Of a stretch of DNA of 64,000 nucleotides, positions 45,560 to 55,837 are shown piece by piece. Under the pieces are notes generated by a model, which saw only the letters and a program-made list of their open reading frames with translations, was not told the DNA's origin and ran no database searches. How positions within the stretch are numbered: the stretch's first letter is position 1; each line of letters starts with the position of its first letter. Made by a program: the position numbers and the translations under genes. The DNA is from Thalassomonas actiniarum (lineage in GTDB: Bacteria > Pseudomonadota > Gammaproteobacteria > Enterobacterales > Alteromonadaceae): positions 4,216,001 through 4,280,000 of the forward strand of contig NZ_CP059735.1 of the NCBI RefSeq assembly GCF_000948975.2. Reading direction: 5' to 3'.

Positions 45560-47089
45560 TTAAGATTGTAATTTGCTGTCCAGCTCTTCTATTTTCGCCT
45601 GCCAGATTGCAGGGCCGGTAACATGGGCAGACTCACCCAGGCTGTCAACGGCAACGGTCACCGGCATATCTTCAACTTCAAACTCGTAAATGGCTTCCAT
45701 CCCTAAGTCTTCAAAAGCAACCACTTTCGCTTTCTTCACCGCTTTAGAAACCAGGTAAGCTGCACCGCCTACCGCCATCAGGTAAACTGATTTATGATTT
45801 TTAATGCTCTCAACCGTGGCAGGACCGCGCTCGGCTTTACCGATAGTGCCTAACAGGCCGGTTTCGGCCAGCATCATTTCGGTGAATTTATCCATACGGG
45901 TTGCCGTCGTTGGCCCTGCAGGACCCACAGCTTCATCGCCGACGGCATCGACCGGCCCGACGTAATAGATAAATTTATTGGTAAAATCGACCCCTTCAGG
46001 CAAGCCTTCACCGGACTCAAGCAATTGCTGGATGCGCTTATGGGCAGCGTCACGGCCGGTTAAAATCTTACCGCTCAGCAGTACGGTTTCACCGGTTTTC
46101 CAGTTGGCAACATCGGCCTTGGTCAGCTCATCGGCATTGACCCGGCGTACATTTTCACCCACTTCCCAGGTGATTTGTGGCCACTCTTCCAGCTTCGGCG
46201 GCGTCAGCTCCGCAGGTCCCGAGCCGTCAAGGTGGAAATGCACATGACGGGTGGCGGCGCAGTTGGGGATCATCACAACAGGCTTGGAAGCAGCATGGGT
46301 CGGCACGCTGTTGATTTTAACATCGACCACTGTCGTTAAACCACCAAGCCCCTGGGCGCCGATACCGAGTTTATTCACCCGCTCGAAAATTTCCAGGCGC
46401 AATTCTTCCTCGGCATTTTGCGGGCCGCGTTCAATGAGCTCATGGATATCCACCGGGTCCATCAGGCTTTCTTTGGCCAACACCCCGGCTTTTTCCGCCG
46501 TGCCGCCGATACCTATGCCTAACATGCCCGGCGGACACCAGCCGGCGCCCATGGTCGGTAAGGTTTTCACCACCCAGTCAGCCACCGAATCACTCGGGTT
46601 TAACATCACCATCTTGGTTTTATTTTCACTGCCGCCGCCTTTGGCTGCAATCATCACTTCAACCTGATCCCCTGCCACCATATCCAGGTGTACTACCGAC
46701 GGGGTATTGTCTTTGGTATTTTTACGCGTCCCGGCAGGGTCGGCAACAATAGAAGCACGCAGCGGGTTATCCGGGTTCAGGTAAGCGCGGCGGGTCCCTT
46801 CATCGACCATTTGCTGCACCGTCATATCGGTTTTATCCCATTTGACATCCATACCGATTTTCACGAAACAGGTCACGATACCGGTATCCTGACAAATAGG
46901 ACGTTTGCCCTGGGCTGACATGCGGGAGTTGATCAGGATTTGCGCGATGGCATCTTTCGCCGCCTGACTTTCTTCTTTGTTATAGGCCTGTTCCAGTGCC
47001 TGGATAAAGTCAATCGGGTGATAATAGGATATGTATTGCAAAGCATCGGCAACACTGTCAATTAAATCTTGCTGTTTAATGATAGCCAT
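45560..47089 (-). CDS. fumA: Class I (Fe-S) fumarate hydratase
   Basis: The 509-aa product from the ATG at 47089 has AGAGACAG just upstream. A longer frame to 47152 is not supported. The protein has the alpha-domain iron-sulfur motifs, with Cys in RPICQDTGIV, in GWCPPGMLGIGIGGT, and in MIPNCAATRHVHF. The beta domain shows YYVGPVDAVGDEAVGPAGPTTATRM. It belongs to the [4Fe-4S] FumA/FumB class and interconverts fumarate and malate. Divergent from pabB. Confidence 0.93.
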   Translation of the reverse strand: MAIIKQQDLIDSVADALQYISYYHPIDFIQALEQAYNKEESQAAKDAIAQILINSRMSAQGKRPICQDTGIVTCFVKIGMDVKWDKTDMTVQQMVDEGTRRAYLNPDNPLRASIVADPAGTRKNTKDNTPSVVHLDMVAGDQVEVMIAAKGGGSENKTKMVMLNPSDSVADWVVKTLPTMGAGWCPPGMLGIGIGGTAEKAGVLAKESLMDPVDIHELIERGPQNAEEELRLEIFERVNKLGIGAQGLGGLTTVVDVKINSVPTHAASKPVVMIPNCAATRHVHFHLDGSGPAELTPPKLEEWPQITWEVGENVRRVNADELTKADVANWKTGETVLLSGKILTGRDAAHKRIQQLLESGEGLPEGVDFTNKFIYYVGPVDAVGDEAVGPAGPTTATRMDKFTEMMLAETGLLGTIGKAERGPATVESIKNHKSVYLMAVGGAAYLVSKAVKKAKVVAFEDLGMEAIYEFEVEDMPVTVAVDSLGESAHVTGPAIWQAKIEELDSKLQS

Positions 47090-47286
47090 CTCTGTCTCTT
47101 TAAATCTCAAGTTAATAAGGCTGATCGCCGCAAGCACTGCGGCAAAGATCAATCAATAGTTGAAAGTTACAAATTTGCCGATATGATACCCTGCTTGTTC
47201 ATGTGCTGCCAGTATCTTATCTCAAGACACGGCGGTTACTTGCCATAAATCATTATTTAGCTAAAGTTGATATCATCCAAACGCCT

Positions 47287-48702
47287 GTGAAAAATAAAAC
47301 CGATCATCGCCCTGCCAGCAAAATTACCACTAAGGTACTGGCATTAAACGACAATATTACGCCACTAGCATTTTTCACGCCCCTGTCCCATCAGCCCTGG
47401 GCCATCTGGCTGGACTCCTGTGACACTGGCCATATCGACAGCCGTTACGATATTTTCGTCTGGCAGCCTGTGGTGACCCTGGAAACTTTTGCCGATATCA
47501 CCAAAATTCATGATCGGGAAACGGAGCAGCACCAGCAAAGCACAGAGGATCCCCTGAGTCTGGTTAAAAAACTTCAAACTCAGGTTTTTAAGGGCAGTTC
47601 CTTAGAAATCAATGAACTGCCATTTAACGGCGGCGCCATGGGCTATTTTTCCTATGATTTAGGCCGACGTTTTGAAAACCTGCCGCAAAGCGCCGAGCAG
47701 GATATAACACTCCCGGAAATGGCGGTAGGCATCTATCAGCAGGCGGTGATTTTTGATAATAAAAGCAGGCGCTATTTTTTAATGTGCCCCGAACATAAAC
47801 GCTTAGAAATAGAACAGCAGCTACAAGACGGACTAAGTAACAAAGCGCCGTTATCAGCTGCATCCTTTTCCTTATCCTCTAACTGGCGCTCAAATATGAG
47901 CAGGGCCGGTTACGGAGAAAAATTTAACCGGGTGCAAGACTACCTGCGCTCGGGCGATTGCTATCAAATCAATCTGGCACAAAGGTTTTCCGCCCACTAT
48001 CAGGGGGATGAATTTGCTGCTTACCGGGCGTTGAGGCAAAAAAATCAGGCCCCCTTTTCTGCGTTTATGCGCTTTGAAAACAGCGTGGTATTAAGTATCT
48101 CTCCCGAGCGCTTTATACGCCTGGAACAAGGCAAGGTACAAAGTAAACCCATCAAAGGCACACGACCGCGCAGCGCCGATCCGCAAAAAGATAAGATCAA
48201 TGCTACTGCCTTAAAAAGTGCCAGCAAAGACAGGGCAGAAAACCTGATGATAGTGGATTTACTCAGGAATGATATCAGCAAAACCTGCCTGCCGGGCTCG
48301 GTTAAAGTGCCGAAACTATTTGATATCGAAAGCTTTCCCGCAGTGCACCATTTAGTCAGCACGGTTGAAGGGGAAATCGCCCCGGGCTTTGACGGCACTG
48401 ACCTGCTGCGCGGCGCCTTTCCCGGCGGATCTATCACCGGCGCACCAAAAATCCGCGCCATGGAGATCATCGAAGAGCTCGAGCCCCACAGGCGCAGCGT
48501 CTACTGCGGCTCAATAGGTTATCTGAGCGCCTGCGGCAATATGGATACCAGTATCACCATACGCACCTTAGTATGCCAGGAAAAGACCATACATTGTTGG
48601 GCCGGCGGTGGTGTCGTCGCCGATTCCAAGGTAGACTGTGAATATCAGGAGACCTTTGACAAGGTCGAAAAAATATTACCGGTATTATCTGAGCTGACAT
48701 AA
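47287..48702 (+). CDS. pabB: Aminodeoxychorismate synthase component I
   Basis: PabB converts chorismate plus ammonia to aminodeoxychorismate for folate synthesis, with PabA as glutaminase. The chorismate-binding domain has GDCYQINLAQRF and PIKGTRPR, with the Lys typical of PabB rather than anthranilate synthase. It also has FPGGSITGAPKIRAMEIIEELE and GSIGYLSACGNMDTSITIRT. GTG at 47287 gives 471 aa and an N-terminus close to the E. coli length. An earlier GTG at 47203 is possible; neither has a clear ribosome binding site. nudL and sdaA follow, as in E. coli. Confidence 0.92.
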   Translation: MKNKTDHRPASKITTKVLALNDNITPLAFFTPLSHQPWAIWLDSCDTGHIDSRYDIFVWQPVVTLETFADITKIHDRETEQHQQSTEDPLSLVKKLQTQVFKGSSLEINELPFNGGAMGYFSYDLGRRFENLPQSAEQDITLPEMAVGIYQQAVIFDNKSRRYFLMCPEHKRLEIEQQLQDGLSNKAPLSAASFSLSSNWRSNMSRAGYGEKFNRVQDYLRSGDCYQINLAQRFSAHYQGDEFAAYRALRQKNQAPFSAFMRFENSVVLSISPERFIRLEQGKVQSKPIKGTRPRSADPQKDKINATALKSASKDRAENLMIVDLLRNDISKTCLPGSVKVPKLFDIESFPAVHHLVSTVEGEIAPGFDGTDLLRGAFPGGSITGAPKIRAMEIIEELEPHRRSVYCGSIGYLSACGNMDTSITIRTLVCQEKTIHCWAGGGVVADSKVDCEYQETFDKVEKILPVLSELT

Positions 48703-48791
48703 AGCAGGCCCTATTGCTTAATATGCTGCGAATACTGACTTTACCGATATACATATCACCTTCAGCTAAAGGACTGTAAATAGAAGTATTC

Positions 48792-49361
48792 ATGAATAAA
48801 ACCGAGTTCTTACAAAAATTTCAATTTCAGCGCCTGATGGCGTCAACGAATACTTCGTGGCCCCATGGAAAATTAAAAGCGGCAGCAGTATTAGTGCCTC
48901 TGGTAGAAAAGCGTGATGCTTTAGATGTCTTGCTCACCAAAAGAGCCAGCCACTTAAAGCACCACGGTGGCCAAATAAGCTTTCCCGGCGGTAAGGCCGA
49001 GCCGGAAGATGAAAGCTTAATTGCCACCGCAATACGCGAAGCCGAGGAAGAAATCGGCCTGAGCCCGGAAAATGTCGACGTCATCGGCCAGCTCAATCCC
49101 TATCGCACCATATCGGGCTATATCGTTACCCCGGTGATCGGTTTTGTCCCCGCAAACCTGAATTATCAGGCAGACGATAATGAAGTAGCAGAAATTTTCC
49201 AGGTGCCCCTGCAGCATTTTTTAAACAGCCACAACCATCAAACCCTCCAGGCAATGCTGCATGGCCAGCAGCACCAGGTACATTTTATGCCCTATCAACA
49301 CTACAACATCTGGGGGGCAACCGCCGCAATGTTAAAAGATCTGGCTGAGCATCTGGTATAA
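48792..49361 (+). CDS. nudL: Nudix CoA pyrophosphatase (NudL-type)
   Basis: The 189-aa protein has the Nudix box GGKAEPEDESLIATAIREAEEEIGL (pattern Gx5Ex7REUxEExGU), preceded by LKHHGGQISFPGGK, typical of CoA pyrophosphatases of the NudL/YeaB class. These cut CoA derivatives to 4'-phosphopantetheine and 3',5'-ADP. It sits between pabB and sdaA as in E. coli, which supports the symbol. Confidence 0.9.
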   Translation: MNKTEFLQKFQFQRLMASTNTSWPHGKLKAAAVLVPLVEKRDALDVLLTKRASHLKHHGGQISFPGGKAEPEDESLIATAIREAEEEIGLSPENVDVIGQLNPYRTISGYIVTPVIGFVPANLNYQADDNEVAEIFQVPLQHFLNSHNHQTLQAMLHGQQHQVHFMPYQHYNIWGATAAMLKDLAEHLV

Positions 49362-49596
49362 AAGCTTAGCTATGGGGTCTAGTTGAGAAAACCTCCCAGC
49401 TCAGCCTGAAACAGCCAGCGCAACCTCAACAAATCATGGCAAGTTCCTTGGCACTCAATAAACCACTCGAGAGACATTCCTTTAGGGAAATTGGTCGGTA
49501 TTTGTAACAGCCCATCAGCTTTTATCGTTAATATATTTCTGGTAATATCGAATTATTACATTGATAAAAGCCTGCGACCATACTAAAAGTAAAGCC

Positions 49597-49923
49597 ATGA
49601 AAATAGAAACTACCGCCAAGATATTTAAGGAGCTGGGACACCCAACCCGGTTGAAAATTTTTAAACGCCTGGTAAAAGCCGGCTTTGAAGGCCTGCCGGT
49701 GGGCTCACTGCAGGAAGAGCTCACTATTCCGGGCTCGACCCTGTCCCATCATATTTCCAACCTCGCCTCCGCCGGTTTAATTCAACAAAGACGGGAAGGA
49801 CGCACCCTCTATTGTGTCGTGGAATATGCCCGGCTACTTGCCGTGATCAGTTTTTTGCAGGATGAATGTTGTCTCGATATGCCCGCCGGTTTACAAGATA
49901 ACCAACAAAGCAACGAAAAATAG
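49597..49923 (+). CDS. ArsR-family winged-helix repressor
   Basis: The product is about 108 aa from the ATG at 49597; an in-frame TTG at 49561 is less likely. The HTH is clear: AKIFKELGHPTRLKIFKRL and GSLQEELTIPGSTLSHHISNLASAGLIQQRREGRTLYC. A Cys pair near the end (DECCLDMP) could bind metal or metalloid, or act as a redox sensor. It interrupts the usual nudL-sdaA adjacency. No adjacent transporter or arsenic gene is present, so its target is unknown. Confidence 0.88.
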   Translation: MKIETTAKIFKELGHPTRLKIFKRLVKAGFEGLPVGSLQEELTIPGSTLSHHISNLASAGLIQQRREGRTLYCVVEYARLLAVISFLQDECCLDMPAGLQDNQQSNEK

Positions 49924-50137
49924 CCCTTCTGGTGCATCGCTCCCCATCTTAGCCGTTATTTTTCAGTGCCGCAGCAGCAACACCCGGCATTGGCTTTTAG
50001 AGATAGAAGCCAATTGCCTTTATCCATTCTATAATTAGCCTATAAATTTTGTTTTCCATAATGAAGACTTTCAGTTAACATTACCGAAGATAATTTCAAT
50101 TTTATGCGATTGAAGCAAAATTAATTCAGGTTTATTC

Positions 50138-51514
50138 ATGATTAGTGTATTTGATATGTTTTCCATCGGCATAGGTCCGTCCTCTTCCCATACGGTCGGT
50201 CCGATGCGTGCGGCAAAAAAGTTTATCGATGATCTGGCCAAGCAGGAGCAGTTAACCGCGGTCGATCGTGTCAAATGTGAGCTCTTTGGCTCCCTCGGTC
50301 AAACAGGTATTGGCCACGGCACCGGCAAAGCGGTGATCCTCGGCTTATGCGGGGAAACACCGGAAGATATCCCGGTAGAGTCGATTGAAACCTTACTCGA
50401 GGACGTGGTCAGCAGTGAAACCATTGAGCTTGACGGCAAGCACAGGGTAAATTTCCCCAAAGGGGATGCCATCATTTATCACAGGCGTAAAACCCTGCCG
50501 GCCCATGCCAATGCCATGACCTTGTATGCTTACCGGGGAGACGAGCTGTTATTGGAGCAGACGTATTATTCCATCGGCGGCGGCTTTATTGTTCAGGATT
50601 GCGATTTTGAAAAAGAAAAAGACAAAGCCTTGTCCCTGCACGACAATATCAACCGTCCCCACAGATTCAGCAGTGCCGACGAGTTGATCAAACTCGCCAC
50701 CGACAAAGGTTTAAGCATCAGCACTATCATGCTCGATAACGAGAAATGCTTAAACGATGAAAGCACCATACGGACAAAACTTATCGGCATCTGGCAGGCT
50801 ATGCGCGACAGTGTTGACCGCGGCATCCGCACCGAAGGTATCTTACCCGGCGGCTTAAAAGTGATGCGCCGGGCCCCTGCCCTGCACCGCTCCTTATGTG
50901 TCGAACAAAACAACGATCCGTTAACCGCCATGGACTGGGTGAATTTATTTGCCCTGGCGGTCAATGAAGAAAACGCCGCCGGCAGCCGGGTGGTGACCGC
51001 ACCAACCAACGGCGCCGCCGGCATCATTCCCGCCGTGTTATGTTATTACGACAAATTTATTAAGCCGGTAACCGATGAAGATTGTATCCGTTACCTGTTA
51101 ACGGCCGCCGCCATCGGTATTCTCTATAAAACCAATGCCTCTATTTCCGGCGCCGAAGTCGGCTGCCAGGGAGAAGTGGGAGTGGCCTGCTCTATGGCAG
51201 CCGGTGCCTTAACCGAGATCATGGGCGGCAGCCCCAACCAGGTGGAAAATGCCGCAGAAATCGGCATGGAGCACAATTTAGGTCTTACCTGCGACCCGGT
51301 AGGCGGTTTGGTACAGGTGCCCTGTATTGAGCGTAATGCCATGGGCTCGGTTAAAGCCATTAACGCCTCACGTTTGGCCCTCAGAGGCACAGGCACGCAA
51401 AAGGTTTCCCTTGATAAGGTCATCAAGACCATGTGGGATACCGGCAATGATATGAAGAGTAAATATAAAGAGACATCCCGCGGCGGTTTGGCGGTTAATA
51501 TTATCGAATGTTAA
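50138..51514 (+). CDS. sdaA: L-serine ammonia-lyase (Fe-S dependent)
   Basis: SdaA deaminates L-serine to pyruvate with a labile [4Fe-4S] cluster. The 458-aa protein starts SVFDMFSIGIGPSSSHTVGPM, has GSLGQTGIGHGTGKAV near residue 60, and C-terminal cluster and active-site motifs GAEVGCQGEVGVACSMAAGAL and NLGLTCDPVGGLVQVPCIERN. Size matches E. coli SdaA. A terminator follows, and cysB converges on it. Confidence 0.95.
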   Translation: MISVFDMFSIGIGPSSSHTVGPMRAAKKFIDDLAKQEQLTAVDRVKCELFGSLGQTGIGHGTGKAVILGLCGETPEDIPVESIETLLEDVVSSETIELDGKHRVNFPKGDAIIYHRRKTLPAHANAMTLYAYRGDELLLEQTYYSIGGGFIVQDCDFEKEKDKALSLHDNINRPHRFSSADELIKLATDKGLSISTIMLDNEKCLNDESTIRTKLIGIWQAMRDSVDRGIRTEGILPGGLKVMRRAPALHRSLCVEQNNDPLTAMDWVNLFALAVNEENAAGSRVVTAPTNGAAGIIPAVLCYYDKFIKPVTDEDCIRYLLTAAAIGILYKTNASISGAEVGCQGEVGVACSMAAGALTEIMGGSPNQVENAAEIGMEHNLGLTCDPVGGLVQVPCIERNAMGSVKAINASRLALRGTGTQKVSLDKVIKTMWDTGNDMKSKYKETSRGGLAVNIIEC

Positions 51515-51537
51515 TGTCTTGACTTAGCGGAAAAAAC

Positions 51538-51560
51538 AAAGGGGCATACAGCCCCTTTTT
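51538..51560. terminator. Bidirectional terminator between sdaA and cysB
   Basis: AAAGGGGC-ATACA-GCCCCTTTTT separates the convergent genes sdaA and cysB. Confidence 0.9.
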
Positions 51561-51578
51561 AATTTCAATAAATGCCTA

Positions 51579-52562
<984 letters not shown>

Positions 52563-52814
52563 TCAGAGGTTCTGCTTATTCGAAAAATATATACTTAATT
52601 GAAAATTTATTCCATATTATTTTTAATGTTTCTGAATAATTTATTTCACCGAATAAAATATATTCCTTAATAACTAATAGAGATATTAACTAAATAGAGG
52701 TAATATAAATCTAACAAGTCGTTAAAATATATAAAAAGCGTACTAGACTATGATAAATATCACTATTTTTATAGGCTGCGTTATTTTGTCTTTTTATAAA
52801 CATGAGTATTCAAT

Positions 52815-53582
52815 ATGATCGCTATTATCATTGGCTTAATTATTGCGTTGGTCATCATAGTTGTGGTGGTTAATGGTATCCAGCAACACAAAGAAAAAGT
52901 AGAAGCTGAAAAGCGGGTGCGCATCTCCAAGCAAAAAGCCATTATCGATGAAACCGAAGAGCTGATTTTAAACGTCACCAATTTGCCGCCGAATCCCGGT
53001 ATCAACACCATTCTCAACCGTAGAATGTTAAACGCTGCCAAAGAAATGCTACGCCTGAGTCCGGAGTCAAAAAACGTCGGTCGGCGCATCCAGGAAATTG
53101 AAGCGCGCATTTCAGCCTCCGATGACCTGGCCACAGCGCAAACCGGTGATGAAACCTTTATCCTGCCGGATAACGAGCAGCAGTTAATCGCAATATTACA
53201 ATGTATAAAAAAATTACGCGCGGTATTAAAATCTGAGCAGTCCAAAGGCGCCCTCGATGCCCAGAGCTTTACCAAAGAAGATCAACGCCTCAATACCATG
53301 CAATTGAAAATTAATATCGAAAGTCTATTAAAAAGAGGCGACTCGGCATATAGCAAGGAAATGGTGGGCTCGGCCAGACAATACTTTGAGAAAGCCTTGC
53401 AAACCCTGAGCGATCATCCGGTGAAAAATGACTATGTCATCAGCAAACAGGAAGAGATCAGCAATAAGCTCGAAGAAATCGCCGCGCAGCTCAGAAGCAG
53501 CAATGCCCAGGACAGAGCGAAAAAAGCGAAAGAAGACGAAGATGAATTAGATATGCTGTTCCAGCCGAAGAAGAAGTGGTGA
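52815..53582 (+). CDS. Membrane-anchored coiled-coil protein, uncharacterised
   Basis: The 255-aa protein has an N-terminal membrane anchor (residues 1-21, IAIIIGLIIALVIIVVVVNG). A long, highly charged helical body with coiled-coil stretches follows (residues about 25-60, 100-130, 190-240) and a basic end (FQPKKKW). No enzyme motif is seen. It resembles conserved hypothetical proteins next to cysB in Alteromonadales, by memory only. A strong terminator follows. Confidence 0.7.
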   Translation: MIAIIIGLIIALVIIVVVVNGIQQHKEKVEAEKRVRISKQKAIIDETEELILNVTNLPPNPGINTILNRRMLNAAKEMLRLSPESKNVGRRIQEIEARISASDDLATAQTGDETFILPDNEQQLIAILQCIKKLRAVLKSEQSKGALDAQSFTKEDQRLNTMQLKINIESLLKRGDSAYSKEMVGSARQYFEKALQTLSDHPVKNDYVISKQEEISNKLEEIAAQLRSSNAQDRAKKAKEDEDELDMLFQPKKKW

Positions 53583-53623
53583 TACCGCCACGCTAACTTC
53601 TTGTCAATACTATCGGATAAAAA

Positions 53624-53651
53624 GCGCCCGTCCCTGTGACGGGCGTTTTTT
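53624..53651. terminator. Rho-independent terminator
   Basis: CGCCCGTC-CCTGT-GACGGGCG with T6, after the coiled-coil gene and facing the convergent EAL gene. Confidence 0.9.
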
Positions 53652-53659
53652 ATCCGGGA

Positions 53660-55834
53660 CTAAAGCACAGAATCACTGGCGCAGGAAGGCATTTCCAGCT
53701 GATCCGGATAAAAAGGCAGCTCGGGGGGAATAAAACCTTTATCTATGCCCCGCAACAACTGGGTCGCATCATAGGCATTCATGGGTTTGGCAAAATAGTA
53801 ACCCTGGAAATAATCACAACCGAGTTTTTGTAAAATCGCCACCTGCTCTTTATTTTCCACTCCTTCTACCAGCACATTAAATTCCAGCTCCTGCGTCATG
53901 GCGGCAATGGCTTTGACAATCGCCTGATCATCAACGTTATGTTCAAGCTCGGTAATAAAAGACCGGTCGATTTTTAAGGTATGCACCGGCAGTTTCTTTA
54001 AATAACTCAGGGAAGAATATCCGGTGCCAAAATCATCCAATGATACTTTCACCCCGATTTTCCGCAAAGAATTTAAAACATTAATGGCTGTATCAACATC
54101 TGTCATCGCCATGGTCTCGGTGACTTCCACCCCGATAAAACTGCTTTTTAACTGATACTTTTCTATCGCGCTGATGATAAGCTCGGCAAGGTGTGGCTGG
54201 GAGAATTGCCGGGCAGACAAATTCACCCCGACTTTAGTATTAAAACCCATTTCATTATTCCAGCGGCACAGTTGCTGACAAACACTGTAAAGAATAAACT
54301 CCCCAAGCGGCAAGATTAACCCGGTTTCTTCGGCAATCGGAATAAACTCATCCGGGGCAATAAAACCTTTTTCCGGATGGATCCATCTGACCAGGGCCTC
54401 AAACGAGGTGATTTCATGGCTGTTGGCGTCCACTATCGGCTGGTAATACACCTGAATATCACCGGCTTCTATTGCATCTAACAACTCTTCTTCTATCCAT
54501 AATAACCGCAGGGCATAATCATGCATTTGCTTGTCAAAAATCACATGGATATTGCCGCCTTTAAGTTTTGCCTGATACATGGCGGTGTCGGCATCACGCA
54601 AAATATCACTGTAGGTCTCATAGTTATTATATTTTTTATTAGATAAGACAATACCGGAAGAGGCAGTCACAGTGATCTGGTGGGTATTGATCGCCATAGG
54701 CAAAGCGATTTCACCTTGTATCCTGTTGACCACAGAAAGAATTTTCGGCATGGAATCAACATTGTCGAGCAGGCAGACAAAGGTATCGCTGCTAAAACGG
54801 CTGAGCATATCGATATCCCTGAGCTGGTTCAGCACTTTCTGACTGACCCGGCGCAGGACTTCATCACCGAACTCATGATTTAAGCCGTCATTGATCACAC
54901 GGAAACGATCCAGATCGATAAAAATCACCGCAAAACTGTATTCTTCGTCCAGTTTTGCCCTTTTAAGTGCCAGCTTTAACCGTTCAAACATCATAGAGCG
55001 CTCGGGCAAACCGGTAATGGGATCCTGGATGGCATTTTTCTTCAGCTGCTCTTCAAACGAAATACGCCGGGAGATATCTCTAAACGCGAAGATCAAGCCG
55101 TTGTACTGACCGTTTTTATCTTCAAGCGAGGCGACATTAAGCTCTACCGGCACTGTGCCTTCGTTATAGTTTTTCAGCAAATAATTATTCTGATGATGAC
55201 AGTTTTGTTTTTCCTGCAACCAGACATTAATGTCAACATTGTCTATACCTGTGTTTAAGTCGACAAAACACAGCATGTCGGTGATCATTCGCCCGATAGG
55301 CACAAAGTCGAACTTGCACAATTCAATGGCTTTAGGGTTCGCCAGAAAAATTTTGCCATCTTGATCACAGGAAATCACCGCGTCTTCTATGCTGTCCAGC
55401 GCCACTTTAAGTTTATTGGCGGTATCATGAAGTTTATGATCGACACCGTGCTTATAAAGGGCTATTTCGATAGTGATTTCCAGCTCCCGGCTGTCTATGG
55501 GTTTAAGGATATAACCAAACGGGGTGGTGATTTTTGCCCGCTCGAGCACATCATTACTGGAATAGGCGGTACAAAAGATGATAGGAATATCCTGGGTTTC
55601 ATGAATTTCACCGGCAATATCGATACCGTCTTTATCGGCATTGAGATTAATATCCATTAAAATCAAGTCAGGGACCAGCTCTGCGGCACTGGACAACGCC
55701 AATTCCGGGGTGCCGCAGGTGGCGACCACCTCATACTTCATGCGCCCCAGACGGATGGAAAGCTCCCGCGCCACCAGGGCCTCATCTTCCACCACCATAA
55801 TACGAGCTTTTGGCTTCTCTTGCATTGACTCCAT
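53660..55834 (-). CDS. Response regulator REC-PAS-GGDEF(degenerate)-EAL, c-di-GMP phosphodiesterase
   Basis: The 724-aa protein starts with a receiver domain (RIMVVEDEA, phospho-acceptor Asp61 in LILMDINL, Thr in FCTAYS, Lys in YILKPID). A PAS domain follows (about 140-270), then GGDEF, where the active site reads SSDTF near residue 347 and so should not make c-di-GMP. Next is EAL, with EALVRW at 479, NLSARQF, VEVTETMAM, LDDFGTGYSSLSYL, LKIDRSF and VEGVEN, all catalytic positions intact. It starts 3 bases after the kinase gene, so it is the likely partner of that kinase. Confidence 0.92.
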   Translation of the reverse strand: MESMQEKPKARIMVVEDEALVARELSIRLGRMKYEVVATCGTPELALSSAAELVPDLILMDINLNADKDGIDIAGEIHETQDIPIIFCTAYSSNDVLERAKITTPFGYILKPIDSRELEITIEIALYKHGVDHKLHDTANKLKVALDSIEDAVISCDQDGKIFLANPKAIELCKFDFVPIGRMITDMLCFVDLNTGIDNVDINVWLQEKQNCHHQNNYLLKNYNEGTVPVELNVASLEDKNGQYNGLIFAFRDISRRISFEEQLKKNAIQDPITGLPERSMMFERLKLALKRAKLDEEYSFAVIFIDLDRFRVINDGLNHEFGDEVLRRVSQKVLNQLRDIDMLSRFSSDTFVCLLDNVDSMPKILSVVNRIQGEIALPMAINTHQITVTASSGIVLSNKKYNNYETYSDILRDADTAMYQAKLKGGNIHVIFDKQMHDYALRLLWIEEELLDAIEAGDIQVYYQPIVDANSHEITSFEALVRWIHPEKGFIAPDEFIPIAEETGLILPLGEFILYSVCQQLCRWNNEMGFNTKVGVNLSARQFSQPHLAELIISAIEKYQLKSSFIGVEVTETMAMTDVDTAINVLNSLRKIGVKVSLDDFGTGYSSLSYLKKLPVHTLKIDRSFITELEHNVDDQAIVKAIAAMTQELEFNVLVEGVENKEQVAILQKLGCDYFQGYYFAKPMNAYDATQLLRGIDKGFIPPELPFYPDQLEMPSCASDSVL

Positions 55835-55837
55835 TGC

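Noticed and set aside
47090..47152. Longer start for the class I fumarase
   Set aside because: The ATG at 47089 has AGAGACAG upstream and gives the normal N-terminus.
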